DNA from: UBA285 sp049970695
GTDB taxonomy: Archaea > Thermoproteota > Thermoprotei_A > Sulfolobales > Desulfurococcaceae
Length of the DNA stretch: 13,763 nt
Direction of reading: 5' to 3'
Assembly (NCBI GenBank): GCA_049970695.1
Contig: JBMFML010000018.1
Coordinates: 1 to 13,763, forward strand
The notes below the pieces were generated by a model, which made no database searches, was not told the DNA's origin, and saw only the letters and a list, made by a program, of their open reading frames with translations. A program made the translations under genes and the position numbers. Positions 1 to 6,860 of this stretch are shown piece by piece (the stretch's first letter is position 1; every line of letters begins with the position of its first letter).

Positions 1-92
1 TCTACGAAGAAGCTTTGGGGCTCGTCGACGTGGCCTCAGAGTTTGAAAAGCAAATACGCAACTATGTCAGAAAGCATATAAAGTCGACGTGA
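1..92 (+). CDS. C-terminal end of an unidentified protein (partial)
   Basis: Reading from base 3, the frame stays open for 29 codons and ends at TGA 90-92. The peptide is hydrophilic and helical-looking (it contains EFEKQIRNYVRKHIKST) with codon use like the following gene, so it is most likely the real tail of a gene that begins outside the window. It carries no motif I can name. The next gene's TATA box lies inside its last codons, so the two are probably transcribed separately even though only 28 bases separate them. Confidence 0.55.
   Translation, partial: YEEALGLVDVASEFEKQIRNYVRKHIKST
69..83 (+). promoter_or_regulatory. Archaeal promoter of the M19 dipeptidase gene
   Basis: The stretch agaaagcatataaag has an A-rich BRE-like element directly before a TATA box (catataaag, 75-83). 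A start of transcription about 25 bases downstream falls near 104, leaving a short leader that carries the GAGGTG ribosome-binding site at 108-113. The promoter overlaps the end of the preceding reading frame. Inferred from archaeal promoter spacing only. Confidence 0.55.
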
Positions 93-120
93 AGCCTGGA
101 CTATTCCGAGGTGCGGACGA

Positions 121-1146
121 GTGAGGCTCCCCGTAGTAGACCTCCACGAGGATGTATCAGCCTACTTCCTCTACCACGGCGGCGGCGAGCCCCTTGGGGA
201 TTTTAAGAGCGACATCGCGGGCCGCGACGCGGACATTCCCAAGTACCTGCGCGGAAACGTCAAGCTGGTCTTTGCCGCGATGTTTCCGGGCATCGAGACC
301 TTCAGGCCCGAGGAGTCTAGGAGGCTTGAGGAGCTGTACGGCAGGTGGCTGCCGGCAGTGGGGTACAGGGTGCCCCAGTCCAGCCTGTTCGAGCACTTCT
401 CAATATACTACAGGCTCGCAGAGGCCTACCCCGAAATAGCCATAGTGGAGTCCCTGAGCGACGTGGAGAAGGTCATGGCTGAGGAGGGCAGGGTTGGCTT
501 CCTGCTGCACTTAGAGGGGGCTGAGGCCATTGACGACCCCTACGACTTGGTGCTGCTGAAGAGGCTCGGCTTGAGGAGCCTCGGCATAACGTGGAACTAC
601 AACAACAAGTACGGGTCTGGCTGCATGTCCAAGAAGGACTACGGGCTCACGCCCGAGGGAGAGGAGCTCGTGAAGACCGCGAACAGGCTTGGAATAATAG
701 TGGACTTGGCGCACGCCAGCAAGAGGACCGCCCTCGAGGCGATGAGCGCCTCCTCGAAGCCCGTCATCATCAGCCACGCAAACGTGAGGAAGATCGTGGA
801 CACCCCCAGGAACGTGGACGACGAGGTGCTGGAGGCCCTCTACAAGAACAGGGGCGTTATAGGCATCTCGGCAATAGGCCCGCTCATAGCCAAGAAGCCC
901 AGGCCCACGCTGGAAGACCTCCTGCAGCACTTCATGTACGTGTACGAGAGGTACGGCGCAGACATACTGGCAATAGGCACAGACTTCCACGGGCTCCTCG
1001 GCCTGCCATCTCCCGAGGGCTTTGAGTCCGTGGACAAGGTCCAAGCGCTCTTAGAAAAGCTGAGGGACAAGGGGCTCGGCGACAACGACTTGAGGAAAAT
1101 AGCCTACGAGAACGCCCTCAGAGTAATAGCCTCGAACCTGTCTTAG
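121..1146 (+). CDS. Membrane dipeptidase family metallopeptidase (peptidase M19)
   Basis: This 341-residue protein belongs to the M19 (renal dipeptidase) family, binuclear zinc TIM-barrel enzymes that cleave dipeptides and tolerate D-residues or dehydro-residues at the C-terminal side. All expected metal ligands are visible: the HxD pair H9 and D11 (DLHED), bridging E132 (HLEGAE), H198 (DLAHAS), H219 (ISHAN) and D288 (GTDFHG). The substrate-contact Arg is present as R230 in PRNVDDEVL. The family's 'DFDG' motif is DFHG here. Length is a little below the usual 350-400 residues. No signal peptide or membrane segment is seen, so it should act in the cytoplasm. GTG 121 is chosen because GAGGTG (108-113) lies 7 bases upstream and an in-frame stop is close behind. 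The exact substrate (dipeptides against N-acyl amino acids or other amides) cannot be read from the sequence. Confidence 0.92.
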   Translation: MRLPVVDLHEDVSAYFLYHGGGEPLGDFKSDIAGRDADIPKYLRGNVKLVFAAMFPGIETFRPEESRRLEELYGRWLPAVGYRVPQSSLFEHFSIYYRLAEAYPEIAIVESLSDVEKVMAEEGRVGFLLHLEGAEAIDDPYDLVLLKRLGLRSLGITWNYNNKYGSGCMSKKDYGLTPEGEELVKTANRLGIIVDLAHASKRTALEAMSASSKPVIISHANVRKIVDTPRNVDDEVLEALYKNRGVIGISAIGPLIAKKPRPTLEDLLQHFMYVYERYGADILAIGTDFHGLLGLPSPEGFESVDKVQALLEKLRDKGLGDNDLRKIAYENALRVIASNLS

Positions 1147-1159
1147 CGCTTTTTTGCGC
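1146..1159 (+). terminator. Possible U-tract terminator after the dipeptidase gene
   Basis: Six T (1150-1155) are flanked by GCGC on each side and begin directly after the dipeptidase stop codon. Archaeal transcription often ends at short U tracts, so this could end the dipeptidase message. It also argues against the TTG at 1154 as the start of the next gene, because that codon lies inside the T run. Confidence 0.35.
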
Positions 1160-1252
1160 CTCTTCCCCGGGGCGCCTCCTCCCGCCCCCTCCGCAGCGCT
1201 GTGCGAGCTATTAGCCCGTGCTGCCTCATGGCACTGTGGAGGCGGGCTGGGC

Positions 1253-2578
1253 TTGGCGAAGAGCAGCGCCCTGGACGCTATGAAGCACTGCTCGGACATC
1301 CTAGTGGAGCTCAGGAAGTGCGCCAAAGTGCTGCCCGGTGCCCGGGTCTCGCTGTCCAGCGGCTGCGAGGAGCTCCTAGACAAGTTCCAGGAGTGCGTTG
1401 TCCTGTCCTTCGCGCCGCTCAGCGAGGTTGAGAGGGCCCACCGCTACGCCAGGGAGCTGAGCAGCCTGCTTGCAGAGGTCGTTAGGGGGCTTGGCGGCAG
1501 GGGGTGGGCCCTGCCGAGGGAGACCAGCGACTTCTCGAAAGACCCCCTCGAGCACCTCAAGAAGAAGATCACGCTCTACACGTACGACTTGCTCAGGAAG
1601 AAGATGACTATTGCAGAGTACGCGTCCAAGGCGAGGGCAGCCGTGGGCTCTAGCATGAGGTCCAACTTGAGGATACTCTACGAGGTCTACGTGCTGGCCT
1701 CTATCGTCAAGCACCTCTCCGATCACGGGGCCAGGATGGTCTACCCAGAGCACAAGTTCGTGCACTTCGACAGGAGGGGCAAGCAGGCCTCCGGCTCAAT
1801 ACCACCAAACCTCGTCATTGAAGTCGAGGAGAAGGGGGCCCTCAGCTTCTACCTCGAGGCCCCCAGGCCCCTCGGCTGGAGGGACTTCAAGGACCTGAGC
1901 AGGGTGTGGAGGTTCTACGTGAGCTTGAGGCCAGACATCATGGTCTACTCGGGCCTCGTGCTGGACATTGTTGACTTGTCCTCCGAAGGGCCCCCGGTTA
2001 AGCGCCCAGACGTCATAGTCGAGTGCAAGGAGCTAGAGGACTGGTACTTGAGGACCAGGGAGCTCAAGGGCCCCGCGAACCCCTCGCTCAGCTTCAGCGA
2101 GTGGTTCAGGAGGTGGCTTTCGGGGCTCTGGAGCGGCCTTGCAGACGTCCTCGGCGTGGACTCCAGCGTAGTGAAGGAAGTGGCTGAGGGCAAGAGGAGG
2201 GGCGTCAGGGTCACCGAGGCCCAGCTCGTCAAGTTCTACGAGGCCTTCTACAAGCCCAAGAAGTTCTACCTCGTCTCCTCACCAAGGCTCCCAGGCCACG
2301 TCAAGTCGGAGCTCGAGTCCTCGGGCATAGTGGTCTACGACGGCGTGAGAGTGGGAGACCCCTGGGCCCTCAAGGACCTGGCAGAGGAGCTCCTCGACTA
2401 CGCCTCGCCAATTGGAGAGCCCCGAGAGCACCTGCGCAGACTCAGGGAGGCCCTGCGGAGCGCCGGCGTTGAGCTGGGCGAGGAGGAGCTGGCAAGGCTC
2501 TTAGCCGAGTTCGCCTTGAGCCGGCTAAGCGAGTTCAGGTCTTTTGCAGTAGCGAAGAAGGCCGAAACCGTTGCGTAG
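1253..2578 (+). CDS. PD-(D/E)XK nuclease-like protein of unknown role
   Basis: A 441-residue protein from the TTG at 1253, which has GGAGG (1238-1242) ten bases upstream. The frame is open back to a TTG at 1154 (474 residues), but that codon sits in a T run and the extra segment is Pro/Ala-rich; an ATG at 1280 is another option. With residues counted from 1154, the middle holds a restriction-endonuclease-fold signature: a helix with E177 (LYEVYV), D261 in LRPDIMV, and PDVIVECKE with E290 and K292. That is the E...D...ExK layout of the PD-(D/E)XK superfamily. The N-terminal third is helical with several cysteines (residues 46, 56, 71, 81); the C-terminal part contains VVYDGVRVGD and Glu-rich helices. 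No methyltransferase, helicase or Cas gene lies beside it, so neither a restriction-modification nor a CRISPR role is supported. Nuclease fold is an inference from motifs; DNA or RNA target unknown. Confidence 0.7.
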   Translation: MAKSSALDAMKHCSDILVELRKCAKVLPGARVSLSSGCEELLDKFQECVVLSFAPLSEVERAHRYARELSSLLAEVVRGLGGRGWALPRETSDFSKDPLEHLKKKITLYTYDLLRKKMTIAEYASKARAAVGSSMRSNLRILYEVYVLASIVKHLSDHGARMVYPEHKFVHFDRRGKQASGSIPPNLVIEVEEKGALSFYLEAPRPLGWRDFKDLSRVWRFYVSLRPDIMVYSGLVLDIVDLSSEGPPVKRPDVIVECKELEDWYLRTRELKGPANPSLSFSEWFRRWLSGLWSGLADVLGVDSSVVKEVAEGKRRGVRVTEAQLVKFYEAFYKPKKFYLVSSPRLPGHVKSELESSGIVVYDGVRVGDPWALKDLAEELLDYASPIGEPREHLRRLREALRSAGVELGEEELARLLAEFALSRLSEFRSFAVAKKAETVA

Positions 2579-2951
2579 CGTCAGGAGGTGCCGACGACAT
2601 CACTCCTCAGAGCGAGCTACACGACATCATCCACGTAGTAGTATGCACTGCCCGGTTATATCTGGCCGGTCCGGCTCCCCGAGAAGTCCTCACGAGTCGG
2701 GACGCGGCCTCTCGCCGTCACCCCGGCCCAGTAACGCCTTACTCGCTGCCCCCTTAAGAGCTGTAGCCAGGAGGGCGGTCAGTAGTGCGCAACTACGTCA
2801 CTAGTCGGCTTCGCAGCCTTCTTCATCCCTGGGCTCGGAGGCCCCCCGATTGGGGCTTGCATCACTTGATCAGCGCTCAGCCCAGCTCGTCACCGCTCAC
2901 CAAGTTATTAGCAGTTTGCGCCCTATAAGCGTGTAAGCGGGGCCGGGCCTC
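2579..2951 (+). other. Gene-poor stretch, no convincing coding region
   Basis: I checked both strands. The only longer + frame (2571-2804) is Arg/Ser/His-rich with codons unlike its neighbours, and the - strand frame running into this region is the antisense shadow of the small gene at 2952-3293. No tRNA T-loop, CRISPR repeat or clear hairpin with U tract was seen. A short GCCCC...GGGGC inverted repeat lies near 2840-2860 without a U tract. The last 30 bases carry the promoter of the next gene. Confidence 0.5.
2917..2929 (+). promoter_or_regulatory. TATA promoter of a leaderless gene
   Basis: A TATA-like element ctataag (2923-2929) lies with its centre 26 bases before the TTG at 2952. That is the usual archaeal TATA-to-start distance, so the transcript would begin at or next to the start codon. 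No ribosome-binding site is present before the TTG, as expected for a leaderless message. Confidence 0.45.
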
Positions 2952-3293
2952 TTGCTCGAGTGCAGGAAGGACTTGGTTGACGAGGCAGCCGAGCTCGTCA
3001 GGAGGGCGATCGAGTCCTACTTTGCCTCTAAATGCAGGAGGATGCTCTCGATGGTTGGAATAACGGGGCAGAGGGAGGTTGCAGTGGAGTTCTACGGCTT
3101 CTACAGGTCGTACGCGCCCTCCGAGAACTTCCCCCGCTTCACCCACGCCTACAGCTACCTCGAGGAGTGCGCGCCGAGCACTCTCGAGGAGCTGCTCCAC
3201 GGGGGCAGAGTAGAGGGGGCTGGTGAAGAGCGCAGGCTGGTCATCAGCGTTAGGGCCCTCGAGAGCATTTGCAGAGAGCTCGAGGAGGGCTGA
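2952..3293 (+). CDS. Small hypothetical protein, leaderless
   Basis: A 113-residue charged protein rich in Glu, Arg and aromatic residues, starting at TTG 2952. I do not recognise the family. An amphipathic helix (DEAAELVRRAIESYF, about residues 8-22) is followed by a basic CRRM segment, an aromatic stretch (FYGFYRSY, about 48-55) and a C-terminal helix (RALESICRELEEG). Codons (AGG, AAG, GAG, CTC) match the flanking real genes, which favours this strand over the longer antisense frame 2877-3368. The TATA box 26 bases upstream supports this start. It sits just ahead of a decayed patch and a broken MNT gene. A small partner of a toxin-antitoxin-like locus is possible, but no HEPN R-x4-6-H motif is visible. 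Confidence 0.55.
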   Translation: MLECRKDLVDEAAELVRRAIESYFASKCRRMLSMVGITGQREVAVEFYGFYRSYAPSENFPRFTHAYSYLEECAPSTLEELLHGGRVEGAGEERRLVISVRALESICRELEEG

Positions 3294-3303
3294 GCCCGCT
3301 GGC

Positions 3304-3662
3304 GTGCTCGAAGGCGAGCTGCTCAAGTGCTGCGAGAACTGCGCGCAGCGGGCAGGTGCTTGCAGCAAGCACTCGACAGCCAGTCAAAAACTACTGCTCT
3401 TAGCCAAGTGGGTAGAGGCAATTTTCATGAGCAGGCGCGGGTGGCCGGCTCTTCGAGGAATCCAGGAGGTTTCACGAGGCAGCCCTGGCAGCGATACTTG
3501 AAAGCCGCCCCCGGGAGCTGGGTGTAGGCTACCCGAGGGCTCGTAGCGCGAGCAAAGACCTTTTCTTGAAGTGTGGTGTCGTGCTTGGAGCACTCGGAGA
3601 CGCTACATCACGCTTGGGCGCCTCTCCTGGGACTACCGAAAAAGTCGAGAGGCTTAAGCGCG
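3304..3662 (+). pseudogene. Frameshifted small gene remnant, possibly HEPN-like
   Basis: Two open stretches in different frames abut near 3440-3450. The first begins at GTG 3304 and reads a Cys-rich helix (LLKCCENCAQRAG) and LLLLAKWVEAIFMSRRGW. The second is open without a start from 3431 and reads GRLFEESRRFHEAALAAI, then RSASKDLFLKCGVVLGAL. One extra base near 3440-3450 would join them into a helical protein of about 100-120 residues. Its position just upstream of an MNT-type nucleotidyltransferase is where HEPN partners usually sit in HEPN-MNT pairs, and the short helical layout would fit. The similarity is too weak to call, and no clear R-x4-6-H site is seen. It could also be non-coding sequence that happens to be open. 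Confidence 0.3.
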
Positions 3663-4003
3663 TTGCTGGCGAAGCCGTCGGAGCAGTGGGAAGAGCTACT
3701 GGTAGAGGAGGCTGAGCGGGGAGCAGAGGCCTTCGAGAACCCGCCCGAGTACCTGGAGGCCGTTGCGAGAACCGCGAAGGAGCTGGACGGCGAAGAGGAA
3801 GTCTGCTTGTTAGGCGGCGTTGCCGAAGGAAGGCACGCGCTCTCGAGCGACGTAGACGTCTTGGCGGTGACGAGCAGGAGCCAGGGCGAAGTCCTCGCCA
3901 GGCTCTGCGAGGGGGCGTAGAGGACCCCTTTGAAGTACGCGTCGTAGACAAAAGGGCACTTGAAGTCTACAAGAGGAGGGCCAAGCTCGTGAAGGCCCTC
4001 TGA
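3663..4003 (+). pseudogene. Minimal nucleotidyltransferase (MNT) domain gene, frameshifted
   Basis: The frame from TTG 3663 (GAGAGG at 3647-3652 ten bases upstream; an earlier GTG exists at 3573) encodes a pol-beta-type nucleotidyltransferase core. LLGGVAEGRHALSSDVDVLAV matches the family's LFGSxAxG...SDxDxLVV pattern, with both catalytic Asp of DxD kept but the usual GS changed to GG. The frame ends early at TAG 3918-3920. In the -1 frame from about 3915, the sequence continues as EDPFEVRVVDKRALEVYKRR and stops at TGA 4001-4003. That matches the usual MNT C-terminus (PFEIHVV..EEYE). One missing base in or near the G run GGGGG (3911-3915) explains the split. With it restored the protein is about 113 residues, normal for MNT antitoxin-type proteins. 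Either a real inactivating mutation, recoding, or a homopolymer sequencing error. Confidence 0.7.
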
Positions 4004-4439
4004 CCTCACAGCACTCGTTACAGCTTTCACAATATTGCCTCTAGCAGAGCCGCGCTGCTCTCATAGAATTTGCGCGTTCTTCAAGAGCTCTCCGGAATCG
4101 CTTAGCACTTCTTCGGAGTAAAGTAGGGGCCTACGAGAGCACGTATTAGTTGTCAGCGCGATGAGACCCAAGCCGAGGCCTACTGGCGAGACCCCTCATT
4201 CACGTGCTCGCAGCTCTCTGGGCTCAATCTCTCGTGCGCCTACGCCTAGTAGGTACTCTACTGCTTCTTGAAGTGCTCTTCATTAAGAGACGTCATGCTA
4301 CTAGGAGAAGTAGCAATAGTAGCGCGCTTTTCATGGCGCATATCACTGCAATGTTGTTTCGGGGTTCTCTAATTTCAATGTCGCAAAAGGCTAACCCTCA
4401 GCACTATTGCTCTTTTTAGCTGAAGTAAAAGTAAGGAAG
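4004..4439. other. Intergenic region between convergent gene sets
   Basis: No convincing gene on either strand. The + frame 4204-4419 (71 codons, GTG start) has codon use unlike the neighbours and no ribosome-binding site or TATA box. A short + stretch at about 4060-4140 reads EFARSSRALRNRLALLRSK, which loosely recalls the RNRL segment of HEPN/DUF86 proteins. It is cut by stops on both sides and could be a decayed remnant or chance. An 8-base inverted repeat (CCTAGTAG 4245-4252, CTACTAGG 4298-4305) encloses a CTCTT-CATT-AAGAG hairpin (4276-4289). The right end carries the T-rich tail of the liv operon. Confidence 0.45.
4422..4439 (-). terminator. Pyrimidine-rich terminator of the liv operon
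   Basis: Directly after the livF stop codon the transcript strand reads CTTCCTTACTTTTACTTC, a U-rich pyrimidine tract without purine runs. Such tracts end transcription in Archaea without needing a hairpin. Its place after the last gene of the operon, facing + strand genes, fits. Confidence 0.4.
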
Positions 4440-5156
4440 TTAGTATATCAGGTAGGCCTTTTTCAGCATCTCGTTTGTTAGTAGGCTCTTACCCTCGCCT
4501 TCTAGCACTATTCTACCACTTTCTAGCACGTACCCTCTATTGGATATTTCGAGCAAGTTCTTTACGTGTTGCTCAACAATCAGCATTGTCATGTTGTATT
4601 CTTTGTTTAACTTGACCACGAGGTCGAACAATGTGAGGACTATCTTGGGGGCCAAACCCATGCTCATTTCGTCAATTAACAATAGTTCTGGAGAACTCAT
4701 TAAGGCCCTGCCTATAGCTAGCATTTGGGCTTCGCCACCTGATAGCGAGCCGGCCAGTTGCCTCCTCCTCTCTTTGAGCCTCGGAAAAATGTGGTAGACT
4801 AGTTCAAGCCTTTCTCTAATCTTGGATCGATCTTTCTCGAGGTAAGCACCTGCAAGAAGGTTTTCTTCAACGCTCAAGTTGGGAAAAAGGCCTCTACCCT
4901 CGGGTACCATTGATAACCCAAGTCTAACCCTCTCGTGGACTTTCAGGCTCGTTATGTCTAAGCCCTTGAAGCTTATACTACCACTATACAGTGTAGTATA
5001 GCCCATGATCGTCCTCAGCAGTGTCGTCTTACCAGCTCCATTGGATCCAACGACGGCCACTATTTCTCCTTTATCAACGTAAATTGAGATGTCATGCAGT
5101 ACTTTGAACTCGCCATAGCCGGCACTCACGTTTTTGACTTCAAGTAGCCTACTCAA
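4440..5156 (-). CDS. livF: Branched-chain amino-acid type ABC transporter ATPase LivF
   Basis: A 238-residue cytoplasmic ATPase that powers the LivHM permease together with LivG. Walker A GSNGAGKTT at 37-45, the ABC signature LSGGE at 138-142, Walker B LLLIDE at 158-163 and the switch His in VEQH (194-197) are all intact. The LivF-specific VPEGRGLFPNLSVEENL segment lies at 84-100. The start is TTG 5156, fixed by GAGGTGATAAC (5167-5157) ending next to it; that site overlaps the livG stop codon. It is the last gene of the livKHMGF operon, with 9 bases to livG. Families of this type also move urea, amides and other hydrophobic or polar amino acids, so the substrate is open. Confidence 0.95.
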   Translation of the reverse strand: MSRLLEVKNVSAGYGEFKVLHDISIYVDKGEIVAVVGSNGAGKTTLLRTIMGYTTLYSGSISFKGLDITSLKVHERVRLGLSMVPEGRGLFPNLSVEENLLAGAYLEKDRSKIRERLELVYHIFPRLKERRRQLAGSLSGGEAQMLAIGRALMSSPELLLIDEMSMGLAPKIVLTLFDLVVKLNKEYNMTMLIVEQHVKNLLEISNRGYVLESGRIVLEGEGKSLLTNEMLKKAYLIY

Positions 5157-5167
5157 GTTATCACCTC
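5157..5167 (-). promoter_or_regulatory. Ribosome-binding site of livF, GAGGTGATAAC
   Basis: On the - strand GAGGTGATAAC ends right before the TTG at 5156, and its first two bases belong to the livG TGA stop. The core pairs with the archaeal anti-Shine-Dalgarno sequence. The same 11 bases occur at the livH/livM junction. Confidence 0.7.
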
Positions 5168-5903
5168 AAACTGGCTTAATGCCAAGGTATGCCTCGATAA
5201 CCTTGGGGTTTGAGGCCACTTCTTCCGGGGTTCCCTCTGCTATTAATTTGCCCTCATGTAGTACTATTACTCTCCTGCTGAGCGACATAACGAACTTCAT
5301 GACGTGCTCTACAACAACAATAGTCAGGTTCCACTCCTTCCAAACTTTCCTTATTATATCTGCTAACTTCTCCTGCTCGTGGGGTCTCCAGCCGGCTGCT
5401 ATTTCGTCTAGTAGCAGGAGCTTTGGCTTAGTTGCCAGGGCTCTGGCCAAGTCAACTAGCTTATGCTCCATAAGGGTTATCTCGCTTCCAAGCTTACTCC
5501 ACTTTGCTCTCGGCAACCCAATGAGCTCTAGTACTTCTATAGCCACTTTCTTGGCTTCTTCTACATTGCCTGTTCTGAGCAGAGCGCCTGCGGTGACCGC
5601 GTCGAGGACTGTGATGCCCTTGAAAGGCCTGACCTTCTGCCAAGTCCTGGCTATACCCAGCTTTGCGACTTCGTGTGGCTGGAGGCCTGTTATATCTCTT
5701 CCTAAAAAGAAAACCCTTCCCTTATCAGGCTTGTACACTCCCGTAATACAGTTGAATAGAGTTGTCTTGCCAGACCCATTAGGGCCTATTAGCCCAACCA
5801 ACTCGCCCTCGTAAATGTCGAGCGAGACGTTATCTAACGCAACTACACCACCAAATCTCTTGCTCACTCCAACTACGCTCAGTAGAGCGCCGGCCTTGCT
5901 CAC
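5166..5903 (-). CDS. livG: Branched-chain amino-acid type ABC transporter ATPase LivG
   Basis: A 245-residue ATPase partner of LivF. Walker A GPNGSGKTT lies at 40-48, Walker B LLLLDE at about 163-168 and the switch His in VEH at about 198-200. The family-specific ARTWQKVRPFKGITVLD segment is present. The signature loop is unusual: where most LivG proteins have LSYGQ or LSGGQ, this one reads ITLMEHK before LVDLARALAT, so the signature Gly pair is missing. GTG 5903 is preferred over GTG 5915 because GAGGTGGTC (5918-5910) lies six bases upstream of it and because it gives the classic 4-base GTGA overlap with the livM stop. The upstream GTG is part of that ribosome-binding site. Substrate as for livF: undetermined. 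Confidence 0.93.
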   Translation of the reverse strand: MSKAGALLSVVGVSKRFGGVVALDNVSLDIYEGELVGLIGPNGSGKTTLFNCITGVYKPDKGRVFFLGRDITGLQPHEVAKLGIARTWQKVRPFKGITVLDAVTAGALLRTGNVEEAKKVAIEVLELIGLPRAKWSKLGSEITLMEHKLVDLARALATKPKLLLLDEIAAGWRPHEQEKLADIIRKVWKEWNLTIVVVEHVMKFVMSLSRRVIVLHEGKLIAEGTPEEVASNPKVIEAYLGIKPV

Positions 5904-6859
5904 CCCCTCGACCACCTCTTTAAGACTTGGTTAAAGAGGCCGGCTAGGCCCTCGGGCTTTACTATGCCCACTACAATTAGCGTAGTACCATATAGTAGCA
6001 GGTCTAGACCGGGAAACACACCTCCAAAACTACTGCGCAAGTACTCACCTAGCGTTCTGAACATTATGGCTGAAGCTATTGAACCACTTATAGAGCCTAG
6101 CCCCCCTATAATGCCCATAATGGCTATGCTTATAGATGTGCCTGTGTCAAACAGCCTATATGAGAAGCTTGAATAGATCACGATTTGTAAGTAGCCAATG
6201 GCTCCTGTAATAAACGAGTATGTAGCCAAGGCTACTAGCTTGTATAAGCGCGTGTCTATTCCAATGGCTTCTGAAGCAAGTTCGTCCTCTCTAATGCTCC
6301 TCAAGTAGTAGCCTATCTTCGAGTTCGATATGTAGATATTGACGAGCACGACTAAGATGAGTACGGCGTCTATTACTAAGAACAGCTCAAAGTATGTTCT
6401 CGGCCTCAAGTAAAGCCACCCCCATCTAGGCGGCAAGTAGAAGTCCCATGGACCCATGAAATACCTAAACAAGTTGTTTAGAACTACTACGAGCGAGGCA
6501 GTCATTAAAGCATACCACACTTCTCTAACTCCAAACTTAAATGTTGGAATGCCTATCACGATAGCCAGGCTCATCGCGGCGAGACCGCCGATAAAAACCC
6601 CTATTATAGGAGGCACATCAAACGTCATCCACAGCAGCGAAGTCACTATTCCGCCTAGTGCGAGGTAAGCACTTGAAGCTAGGTCTAGCTGGCCTGCTAA
6701 GCCGCCAATAATGTTCCAAGCCGCTACAAACGCTGCGAATAACAAGACCTGGGCTGTTAAGAGCATGAGATAGCTGTTGCTTGAAACTAAGACCCCGAAG
6801 GCGAGCACCATAATCTGGAAGACTGCGAGGGATATTATGGCGTTTCTGCTAATTGGCAA
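5900..6859 (-). CDS. livM: Branched-chain amino-acid type ABC transporter permease LivM
   Basis: A 319-residue integral membrane protein with about eight to ten hydrophobic segments. Near the N-terminus is the LivM hallmark NIIGGLAGQLDLASSAYLALGG. The cytoplasmic coupling loop that docks on the ATPases reads REDELASEAIGIDTRLYK, followed by the conserved glycine-rich GIIGGLGSISGS. Start TTG 6859 is preferred over GTG 6868: the GTG is embedded in GAGGTGATAAC (6871-6861), the same ribosome-binding site that serves livF, and the TTG follows at matching distance. It would then begin five bases after the livH stop, instead of overlapping it by four bases. It forms the translocation pore with LivH. 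Lower G+C than hyuAB. Confidence 0.93.
   Translation of the reverse strand: MPISRNAIISLAVFQIMVLAFGVLVSSNSYLMLLTAQVLLFAAFVAAWNIIGGLAGQLDLASSAYLALGGIVTSLLWMTFDVPPIIGVFIGGLAAMSLAIVIGIPTFKFGVREVWYALMTASLVVVLNNLFRYFMGPWDFYLPPRWGWLYLRPRTYFELFLVIDAVLILVVLVNIYISNSKIGYYLRSIREDELASEAIGIDTRLYKLVALATYSFITGAIGYLQIVIYSSFSYRLFDTGTSISIAIMGIIGGLGSISGSIASAIMFRTLGEYLRSSFGGVFPGLDLLLYGTTLIVVGIVKPEGLAGLFNQVLKRWSRG
5910..5918 (-). promoter_or_regulatory. Ribosome-binding site that selects GTG 5903 for livG
   Basis: The - strand reads GAGGTGGTC, one base from the ideal GAGGTGATC, six bases before GTG 5903. The earlier GTG at 5915 lies inside this element and has no comparable site of its own. Confidence 0.55.
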
Positions 6860-6860
6860 A

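Noticed and set aside
2571..2804. + strand frame of 77 codons after the nuclease-like gene
   Set aside because: Arg/Ser/His/Pro-rich with no motif, start overlapping the preceding stop without a ribosome-binding site, codons unlike its neighbours.
2877..3368. - strand frame of 163 codons opposite the small hypothetical gene
   Set aside because: Longer than the + strand gene, but its codon use is wrong for this genome and it lacks promoter and ribosome-binding site, whereas the + gene has a well-placed TATA box.
3573..3662. N-terminal extension of the MNT frame from GTG 3573
   Set aside because: The 30 extra residues do not resemble MNT proteins and overlap the upstream decayed frame; TTG 3663 with GAGAGG upstream gives a normal length.
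4204..4419. + strand frame of 71 codons in the convergent gap
   Set aside because: No ribosome-binding site, no TATA box at the right distance and atypical codons; treated as chance.
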